Shown here: positions 1 to 5,457 of the stretch, one piece after another
Layout: every line of letters begins with the position of its first letter
How positions within the stretch are numbered: position 1 is the stretch's first letter
Assembly: GCA_035513295.1 (NCBI GenBank)
Contig: DATKCH010000015.1
Location: 1-8,362, forward strand
Origin: DATHRK01 sp035513295
Lineage (GTDB): Bacteria > Gemmatimonadota > Gemmatimonadetes > Longimicrobiales > RSA9
DNA: 8,362 nt
Direction: 5' to 3'
The notes under the pieces: model-generated
Seen by the model: only the letters and a program-made list of their open reading frames with translations
Database searches by the model: none
Told to the model about the DNA's origin: nothing
Position numbers and translations under genes: made by a program

Positions 1-350
1 CGGTCGAGCCCGGGCATCGCCTCCGGATTGTCCGGCGCGAGACGCGCCAGCACTTCCGACTGCTCCACGCAGCGCCGGATCGACGCCTCCGAGAGATCGT
101 TGGTCGTCACCACGGCGTGCTTCGGCCCGAAGGAGCTCTGCACCACGAGTTGCGCATCGGTGAGCGAGCCCGCTGTGCTCATTTGATTGTCCGCGAAGCG
201 GACGTTCGTCGTGTACGTCGAGCCGAGGTTGACGCCGATCTCGTCGGCCTTGGACATTCCAACGGTGCGCTCAACAAGCGCCTGCGCATCGGCACGGGAG
301 AGGATCGCTCCCGCGGGAACGCCGTCACGGAGTCTCTTGGGGGCGCTCAT
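1..350 (-). CDS. TldE/PmbA-like protein, N-terminal part (cut by window edge)
   Basis: Reading leftwards from an ATG at 350-348, the frame stays open for 116 residues to the window edge with no stop, so the C-terminal three quarters or so is missing. The N-terminus reads MSAPKRLRDGV, then LSRADAQALVERTV at about residues 18-31, SKADEIGVNLG at 33-43, VRFADNQMSTAG at 50-61, VVTTNDLSEASIRR at about 80-93 and LARLAPDNPEAMPGL at about 100-114. This is the typical opening of TldD/PmbA (modulator of DNA gyrase) family proteins, which form TldD-TldE heterodimers that cleave unfolded peptides. I call it TldE-like because it follows two TldD-type genes and has no Tat signal. The decisive test, absence of HExxxH, lies outside the window. 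The start overlaps the stop of the upstream gene as ATGA and has a strong ribosome site (GGGAGG) five bases upstream, so translational coupling is likely. No hydrophobic or twin-arginine leader is present, unlike the two upstream paralogues. Confidence 0.85.
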   Translation of the reverse strand, partial: MSAPKRLRDGVPAGAILSRADAQALVERTVGMSKADEIGVNLGSTYTTNVRFADNQMSTAGSLTDAQLVVQSSFGPKHAVVTTNDLSEASIRRCVEQSEVLARLAPDNPEAMPGLD

Positions 351-1975
351 CCCTTCCTCCCGGTATTGATCACGTTAACCTGACGGAAGCGCGCCGGCGG
401 CGAGCCGTGGCTTACGGCATTCACTTGCCCGGGCTGGCCCTTGCCGTCAAAGAACGATCCGCCGAGGGTGTAGCTGGCCCGCCCGCCGATGGCGTCCATC
501 GAATTCCAGAAGTCAGGCGTGCGCATTTGATACGCCACGTCCTTGAGCATCCCAGTGATCTTGCCGCCGCGGATCTCATAGAACACCTGGCCTCCGAACT
601 GCGCGTTGTAGCGCTGCTGGTCGATCGAGAACGACCCGTGGCCGTCGATCAGGATGCCCCGCTCCACCCCTCCGATGACCTCCTCCAGAGGCACGTCCCG
701 GTCGGGATGGGGGAGCAGGTTGATGTTGGGCATGCGCTGGAACTGGATGTCGGCCCAGCTCTGCGCGTAGCTGTTGCCGTGCGAGCGCACGGGCAGGCCC
801 TGCGAGGCGTACCAGTCGGCCAGCCACGGCGCCTGCTCGCGGGTCGTCTGCAGGTCGTTGAGCACGCCGTCCTTGACGATCAGGTAGTCGTCCGGCTGCA
901 CTCCCTCGTCGTCCCAGCCAACCGACGACAGTCCGCCCGACGACGAACGCTCCCCCTGGACGTTCATGAACTCCGGTCCGTAGCGGAACTTCCCGAGGAA
1001 GTCCTCGATCGGGTAGATGAACGAGGTGCCCGCGTAGTTGGCCTCGTACCCGCTGATCCGGTCCAGCTCGGTGGGGTGCGCGATCGATTCGTGGAGCGTC
1101 AGCCACAGGTGCGTGGGCAGGAGCACGAGGTCGTAGCGGCCGGGCTCGACGGGCGTCGCGGAAAGCTTCGCGACCGCCTCCTCCGCCCAGCGGACCGCGT
1201 TGGCCGGCAGGTCGTTGCCGGTCACGTGCTCGTAGCCCGCCGCGCGCGGCGCGATGTCTGTGCTCTGCCGGGTCTGGAAGTCCGAGTTGTCGGACGCCAC
1301 CGCCGTGATGTTCATCGACGGCAGCGCGCGGTAAAGCGTCTGGTCGGCGACCGTCCCCTCCGTGGAGGCGAAGAACTTCTGCTGCCGCAGGAAGGTCATG
1401 AAGGAGTTCACGAAGCGAGCGCCATCCACGCCGAGCGCCGCCTCGTTCGCCTCGAGCAGGAGCGCGACCTTGTCCTCGATGGGGATGCCGAAGGGGTCCA
1501 CCTCGAACGGCGCGGTCCACTCCGCCTCCGGGTAGGACTCGGTCGGCGCGAGCTCGAGCGGTCGCAGGCGCGCCGGCGCGCTCGCGCGCGCCTGCGCTAC
1601 CGCCTGCCGCGCGACCCGCGGCACCTCCTCGCGCGTGAGGTCTCGGCTGGCCGCGAAGCCCCACGTCCCGTCCGCGATCACGCGCACCCCGAACCCGAAC
1701 GTCTCGGAGTCGTTGAGCGCGGTGACGCGGCGCTCGCGGGTCGCCACGAACTGGTTCCGGTTGCTCGAAATGCGCACGTCGGCATACGTCGCCCCGGCGC
1801 TCCGGGCCGAATCCAGCGCGAGCATCGCGAGCTCGCGGAAGAACGGATCTCCGACCCGCCGCAGCGTCGACGCCGCGGCCGCGCGGGCCGCCAGCAGCGA
1901 GGGGTCCATGCCGTAGCCCGCCCCCACGCCCGCGGCGACCAGAGCGCCGCCGCGCAGGAAGTCTCGTCGTCTCAT
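347..1975 (-). CDS. Tat-exported TldD-type metallopeptidase, second copy
   Basis: 542 residues. TldD proteins are zinc peptidases (Pfam PmbA/TldD) that act with TldE on unfolded peptides, for example in microcin and CcdA processing in E. coli. Here the N-terminus begins MRRRDFLRGGALVAAGVGAG, a twin-arginine signal with a short hydrophobic stretch and a possible cleavage near residues 30-36, so the protein is probably periplasmic. The metal and catalytic motif HESIAH (HExxxH) is at residues 295-300, followed by PTELDR. The C-terminal region carries FFDGKGQPGQ at 508-517 and VSHGSPPARF at 521-530, the expected length and order for the family. I see no cysteine in the whole protein; the paralogue has Cys at the position of Ser525. 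The ATG start is chosen because it puts the Tat motif at the extreme N-terminus and has AAGGAGG seven bases upstream. The gene is 79 bases downstream of its paralogue and overlaps the TldE-like gene by ATGA. The TldD family call is secure; its substrate is unknown. Confidence 0.94.
   Translation of the reverse strand: MRRRDFLRGGALVAAGVGAGYGMDPSLLAARAAAASTLRRVGDPFFRELAMLALDSARSAGATYADVRISSNRNQFVATRERRVTALNDSETFGFGVRVIADGTWGFAASRDLTREEVPRVARQAVAQARASAPARLRPLELAPTESYPEAEWTAPFEVDPFGIPIEDKVALLLEANEAALGVDGARFVNSFMTFLRQQKFFASTEGTVADQTLYRALPSMNITAVASDNSDFQTRQSTDIAPRAAGYEHVTGNDLPANAVRWAEEAVAKLSATPVEPGRYDLVLLPTHLWLTLHESIAHPTELDRISGYEANYAGTSFIYPIEDFLGKFRYGPEFMNVQGERSSSGGLSSVGWDDEGVQPDDYLIVKDGVLNDLQTTREQAPWLADWYASQGLPVRSHGNSYAQSWADIQFQRMPNINLLPHPDRDVPLEEVIGGVERGILIDGHGSFSIDQQRYNAQFGGQVFYEIRGGKITGMLKDVAYQMRTPDFWNSMDAIGGRASYTLGGSFFDGKGQPGQVNAVSHGSPPARFRQVNVINTGRKG
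356..360 (-). promoter_or_regulatory. Ribosome binding site of the TldE/PmbA-like gene
   Basis: On the minus strand GGAGG (within GGGAGGAAGGG) lies five bases before the ATG at 350. It sits inside the last codons of the upstream gene and fixes the start that gives the ATGA overlap. Confidence 0.7.
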
Positions 1976-1982
1976 GCGTGGC

Positions 1983-1989
1983 CCTCCTT
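1983..1989 (-). promoter_or_regulatory. Strong ribosome binding site of the second TldD gene
   Basis: The minus strand reads AAGGAGG, a near-perfect Shine-Dalgarno sequence, seven bases before the ATG at 1975. It is the best ribosome site in the window and supports independent translation of this copy. Confidence 0.75.
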
Positions 1990-2018
1990 CATCCTTTGCG
2001 GTGCTGCGTATCTGCGCC

Positions 2019-2038
2019 GCCGGGCCCGCACGCCCGGC
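2019..2038. other. Intergenic inverted repeat between the two TldD genes
   Basis: A perfect 7-base stem (GCCGGGC / GCCCGGC) with a 6-base loop occupies the middle of the 79-base gap between the two tldD-type genes. There is no T-run on either side, so it is not a classical intrinsic terminator. It could act as an mRNA-stability or processing hairpin, or be a chance product of the very high GC content. Confidence 0.35.
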
Positions 2039-2054
2039 TCTCCGGCGCGCGCCG

Positions 2055-3680
2055 TCACGCGGAGCGCCCGGTGTTGATCACGTTGACGCCGCGGAACCTG
2101 GCCGGCGGGCAGCCATGCGACACCGCGTTCGACTGCGACGGCTGTCCCTTCCCGTCGTTGAACGTACCGCCGAGCTCGTAGGTCGAAGGTCCGCCGAGCA
2201 GATCCATGGAGTTCCAGAACTCCGGCGTGCGGATCTGGTAGGCCACGTCCTTGAGCATGCTCCCGAGCCGGCCGCCGCGGATCTCGTGGAACACCTGCCC
2301 GCCGAACTGCGCGTTGTAGCGCTGCTGGTCGATGGAGTAGCTGCCCCGGCCCTCGATCAGGATGCCGCGCTCGACACCGCCGATCAGCTCCTCCAGTGAC
2401 ACGTCGCGGTCAGGGTGCGGCATCAGGTTCACGTTGGGCATGCGCTGGAACTGGACGTCCGCCCAGCTCTGCGCGTAGCTGTTGCCGTGCGATCTGACGG
2501 GCCGGCCCTGGCTTCGATACCAGTCCGCGAGCCAGGGCGCCTGTTCCCGGGTCGTCTGAAGGTCGTTCAGGACGCCTTCCTTCACGATCAGGAACTCGTC
2601 CGGCGCCACGCCCTCGTCGTCCCACGCCACCGTCGACAGCGCGCCCTCCGCGGACCGCTCGCCCTGGATGTTCATGACGGCGGGGCCGTAGCGGAACTTC
2701 CCGAGGAAGTCCTCGACCGGATAGATGAAGGACGTGCCCGCGTAGTTGGCCTCGAAGCCGTGGATGCGGTCGAGCTCGGTGGGGTGCGCGATCGACTCGT
2801 GCACGGTCAGGAACAGGTGGCTCGGCAGGAGCACGAGGTCGTAGCGCCCCGGCTCCACGGGCGTCGCCGAGAGCTTGGCCACGGCTTCGTCGGCCCACTT
2901 CCCGGCGCGCTCCGGCATGCCGGCGCCCAGCACGTACTCCCAGCCGCGGCCCATGGGCTGGACCTCCGTGTTCTGACGCGACTGGAAGTCGCTGTTGTCG
3001 GCCGCGACCGCGGTGATCGTCATCAGGGGCCAGACGCGGATGAGCGTCTGGTCGGTGAGCGATCCCAGCGTGCTGGCGAACAGCTTCTGCTCACGCACCT
3101 GGAACAGCGCCGAGTTCACGAAGCGCGCGCCGTCCACCGCCAGCGCCGACTCGTTCGCGCGCAGCAGCAGGTCCACCTTCTCCTCGATGGAGACGTCGAA
3201 CGGATCGATCTCGGCGGCCGAGCGCCACGCGCCCTCGACCCGTTCGGCGGGCGCGAGCTCCACGGGCCGGACGCGCGCGGGGGCGTTGGCGCGCGCCTGC
3301 AGGACCGCCTGGCGGGCCGCCCCGGCGACCGCATCGCCGGTGAGCTGGCGGGTGCCCACGAACCCCCAGGCGCCGTGGGCGAGCACCCGGACGCCGAGCC
3401 CGAAGGTTTCCGAGTCCGAGAGATTCGTGACGCGCCGCTCGCGCGTGCCGATCGACTGGTTGCGGACGCGCGCGATGCGGGCGTCGGCGTAGCTGGCCCC
3501 GGCGCGGGTGGCTTCGTCCAGGGCGAGCATGAGCAGCCGCTCGAGCTCCGGGTCGATGCTCGGCCGGCCGGCCGCGATCCCGCCGGCCGGGATGCCCGCG
3601 AGCGGCGGCGGTCGCGTGGCGAGGCCGCCCACGCCGGCGGCGAGGAGGGAGCCGCGCACGAGGAAATCGCGTCGCTTCAT
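2055..3680 (-). CDS. Tat-exported TldD-type metallopeptidase, first copy
   Basis: 541 residues, a close paralogue of the next gene downstream: by hand alignment about 80% identical over the last 276 residues and about 60% over the preceding 220. It starts MKRRDFLVRGSLLAAGVGG, a twin-arginine export signal, followed by a Pro/Gly-rich stretch to about residue 40. Family landmarks are YADARIA near 64-70, ETFGLGVRVL at 91-100, the HExxxH zinc motif HESIAH at 294-299, QTTREQAPWLADWY at 375-388, DGKGQPSQ at 509-516 and SHGCPPARF at 521-529. Cys524 is the only cysteine I can find in the protein. The frame is open for 45 more codons upstream to 3815, but ATG 3680 is preferred because the Tat motif must be N-terminal; a modest GGGAA ribosome site lies six bases before it. 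As first gene after a 196-base gap it may have its own promoter. The substrate cannot be told from sequence. Confidence 0.94.
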   Translation of the reverse strand: MKRRDFLVRGSLLAAGVGGLATRPPPLAGIPAGGIAAGRPSIDPELERLLMLALDEATRAGASYADARIARVRNQSIGTRERRVTNLSDSETFGLGVRVLAHGAWGFVGTRQLTGDAVAGAARQAVLQARANAPARVRPVELAPAERVEGAWRSAAEIDPFDVSIEEKVDLLLRANESALAVDGARFVNSALFQVREQKLFASTLGSLTDQTLIRVWPLMTITAVAADNSDFQSRQNTEVQPMGRGWEYVLGAGMPERAGKWADEAVAKLSATPVEPGRYDLVLLPSHLFLTVHESIAHPTELDRIHGFEANYAGTSFIYPVEDFLGKFRYGPAVMNIQGERSAEGALSTVAWDDEGVAPDEFLIVKEGVLNDLQTTREQAPWLADWYRSQGRPVRSHGNSYAQSWADVQFQRMPNVNLMPHPDRDVSLEELIGGVERGILIEGRGSYSIDQQRYNAQFGGQVFHEIRGGRLGSMLKDVAYQIRTPEFWNSMDLLGGPSTYELGGTFNDGKGQPSQSNAVSHGCPPARFRGVNVINTGRSA

Positions 3681-3686
3681 GACAGA

Positions 3687-3691
3687 TTCCC
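3687..3691 (-). promoter_or_regulatory. Probable weak ribosome binding site of the first TldD gene
   Basis: GGGAA on the minus strand, six bases before the ATG at 3680. It is weaker than the sites of the two downstream genes, but with the Tat motif it supports this start over the in-frame ATG at 3815. Confidence 0.45.
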
Positions 3692-3710
3692 GCTTGGGTC
3701 GGTCGTCCGG

Positions 3711-3728
3711 GCCGCCGGAGGAGGCGGC
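3711..3728. other. Inverted repeat in the leader of the first TldD gene
   Basis: A GCCGCC / GGCGGC perfect 6-base stem with a 6-base loop, about 30 bases upstream of the start codon. It could be a leader hairpin; chance occurrence is quite possible at this GC content. Confidence 0.25.
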
Positions 3729-3823
3729 GGTTCCGTTCGGACCCGATCGATTCCGGTGCTGCTCGCGAGCCGGACAACCTCGGCGCGGCGCGGCTACCTC
3801 GCAAGCCGAACCCATGGGCCGGC

Positions 3824-3840
3824 GGCGCCGCGGCGGCGCC
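3824..3840. terminator. Possible GC-rich hairpin after the GATase-like gene (weak)
   Basis: GGCGCC is repeated on either side of five bases, giving a perfect 6-base stem 37 bases beyond the stop at 3877. There is no T-tract after it, so a rho-independent terminator call is weak; an mRNA 3' end stabilising hairpin is equally possible. Confidence 0.25.
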
Positions 3841-3876
3841 CCGGCGCGCGCGCGGAAAGCGTTGCGGAGAGGGGCC

Positions 3877-5457
3877 TCAGGGGGCCCCGCAGTACCGCCG
3901 GATCGTCCACGCCAGCAGGAAGCTCGCGGTGGCCAGCACGAGCAGCAGCCACGCGGCGGCGGCGCGCGCCGGCGACGACTCCGCGTCCCGCGCCGCCAGC
4001 CACGCCGTCAGCTCGGCGCGCGGCAGCGCGGCCCCCCCGGAGCCGTAGGCCAGGAGCGCGGCGCGGCCGAACCCGTACGCGACCGTCGCCGGCGTCGCGC
4101 GGGTGCCGACCAGCACGCGGCCGCGCTCGTCCACCAGCGCGTGCTCGCCCTCGTCGGTGGGGACGAACGGCCCGGCCGGCTCGAGCGCGCCCGACGGAGC
4201 GCGCAGCAGCGCCGCCGAACCCGCCGGCGCGCGCGCGCGCGCCAGCTCTCCGACCCGCGGCGGCGAAGGCTCGAACGCGTGCTCCGCGCCGGCCAGGCGG
4301 CCCGCCGCCAGCCAGTCGGCGAGCGCCGCCCAGTAGGCCCGGTGCGCGTCCGGGGAGCCGCCCTCGAGGCGCCACCGCCAGGTGTCCGCGAGGCCCGTCC
4401 AGGCGGCGCGGCCGCGGCCGGCCGGCCGCAGGAGCAGGACCGCGCCGGGGCCCGCCCGCGCTCCAACGGCCGAGCCCGCCGGGGGCTCGGCGCTCAGCGG
4501 CGCGTCCCGGCCCGAAAACGGCGGCAGGGGCTCCAGGTCGGCCGGAAGCGACCAGGCGATCGCGCCGGGCGGCGCGCGTTCGGCGCGGACCGGGAGCCCG
4601 AGCGCGGCCGCCAGGGCCGGCTGCCCGGTGCCCGCGATCAGGACCCCGGCGCCGTCCTCGCGCACGCGGGCCGCGACGGCGTCGACCTCCGCCGCCGACA
4701 GCTCCGCGCCGGGCAGGATCACGATGACGTCCGCCGCGGCGAGCCAGCCGGAGCCGGGGCTGTCCACGCTCCTGCCTCGCCCGAGAGCGAGCCGCACCCT
4801 CAGGTCCGCTCCCGCCTCCTCCAGCGCCCGCGCCACGTAGCGCGTCTCCCAGCCTCCCGCGCCGCCGAGCGCGGCTGCCCGCACCGGACCCGCGTCCTCC
4901 ACCCACCCGCCGCCGCGCGCCTCCCGGCCGCCGGCCCTGACGGTCCACGTGCGCCAGCCCGCGGAAGCGGGCCGGACGCCCACCGTGGCCGCGCCGAAGC
5001 CCGACGAGTCGATCGGGATCGCGACCGAGTCGGTCGCGCCCGCCTCGTCCTCGATCGTCACGGCCGCGGTCGTCCCGGGCGCGCCTCCCACTGTGAGCGC
5101 CAGCGCCGCGCGGCGTCCCGCCGCCATGGGGCCCGCAGGCCGGAGCGCGAGCCCGGGGGTTCCCCCCGCGGGGAGCTCAACGGCTAAGGGGACGCGGTCG
5201 GCGAGCGCGGCGAGCGCGTCGAGCTCCGGGGCCTCCGGCGCGCTGGCGCGGGTCCGCACGGCGATCCGGGGCGCCGCCGCGGACGCCAGCGCCCCCGCCC
5301 AGCCGGCCGGGCCATCCCCGTCCGCGGGGCCCCGGACGACGTCGGCGAGCCCATCGGCGGGTCCGCCCCGGAAGGGGTCGGCGCCGAGGGCCGTCAGGCC
5401 CAGCAGGCAGACCAGCCCGAAGGTCCGCAGCACGCCGGGCACGCCGGAGAGTCTCAT
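3877..5457 (-). CDS. Membrane-anchored protein with a degenerate glutamine-amidotransferase-like domain
   Basis: 526 residues. A signal peptide or first membrane helix lies at about residues 8-26 (FGLVCLLGLTALGAD). Residues 105-175 look like a beta-rich Ig/BatA-type region. Residues 195-285 resemble a class-I glutamine-amidotransferase-like fold, with WETRYVARALEEAGADLRVR, VIVILPGAELSAAEVDAVA and a strand ending GVLIAGTG. The stretch TWRWRLEGGSPDAHRAYW at about 359-376 is typical of large membrane proteins of MoxR/BatA-type operons. A C-terminal helix (about 499-517) is followed by RRYCGAP, so the bulk is periplasmic and the tail cytoplasmic. The only cysteines are at about 17 and 523, so no GATase nucleophile exists and an enzymatic role is unlikely. 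The start overlaps the upstream stop as ATGA and has no visible ribosome site, which implies translational coupling. I do not recognise a named gene; the domain call is from pattern memory. Confidence 0.82.
   Translation of the reverse strand: MRLSGVPGVLRTFGLVCLLGLTALGADPFRGGPADGLADVVRGPADGDGPAGWAGALASAAAPRIAVRTRASAPEAPELDALAALADRVPLAVELPAGGTPGLALRPAGPMAAGRRAALALTVGGAPGTTAAVTIEDEAGATDSVAIPIDSSGFGAATVGVRPASAGWRTWTVRAGGREARGGGWVEDAGPVRAAALGGAGGWETRYVARALEEAGADLRVRLALGRGRSVDSPGSGWLAAADVIVILPGAELSAAEVDAVAARVREDGAGVLIAGTGQPALAAALGLPVRAERAPPGAIAWSLPADLEPLPPFSGRDAPLSAEPPAGSAVGARAGPGAVLLLRPAGRGRAAWTGLADTWRWRLEGGSPDAHRAYWAALADWLAAGRLAGAEHAFEPSPPRVGELARARAPAGSAALLRAPSGALEPAGPFVPTDEGEHALVDERGRVLVGTRATPATVAYGFGRAALLAYGSGGAALPRAELTAWLAARDAESSPARAAAAWLLLVLATASFLLAWTIRRYCGAP

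Larger units (their letters stand above)
347..3680 (-). repeat. Tandem duplication of a tldD-type gene
   Basis: Two full-length copies (3680-2055 and 1975-347) lie head to tail 79 bases apart with a constant offset of 1708 bases across the conserved 3' half. Shared exact tracts include 594-625 with 2302-2333 and 753-784 with 2461-2492, 32 bases each and including third codon positions. The 5' portions and signal peptides have diverged much more. Confidence 0.85.
3681..3876. other. Non-coding gap between the two gene blocks
   Basis: These 196 bases separate the stop of the GATase-like gene from the start of the first tldD-type gene and are by far the longest gap in the window. I see no convincing -35/-10 pair. 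A TTGTCC element on the minus strand (near 3774-3779) has no recognisable -10 partner at a normal distance. Two perfect short inverted repeats (3711-3728 and 3824-3840) are present. The gap is the natural place for an internal promoter or a transcription end, but the sequence does not settle which. Confidence 0.5.

Noticed and set aside
2019..2038. Intrinsic terminator between the two tldD genes
   Set aside because: The stem is perfect but there is no T-run on either strand, and the following gene is a same-strand paralogue with no visible promoter.
407..2077. A 556-codon plus-strand open frame antisense to the second tldD gene
   Set aside because: Composition is Arg/Val/His-rich with no family motif, while the opposite strand encodes a clear TldD protein with ribosome site and Tat signal.
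3681..3815. A 45-residue N-terminal extension of the first TldD protein from ATG 3815
   Set aside because: It would bury the twin-arginine signal at residue 46, and the extension looks like non-coding GC-rich sequence. The paralogue starts directly with the Tat motif.
2415..4727. A 770-codon plus-strand open frame
   Set aside because: It runs antisense through the first tldD gene, the gap and part of the GATase-like gene. The product is Arg/Ala/Pro-rich low complexity with no domain sense, a normal shadow at this GC content.
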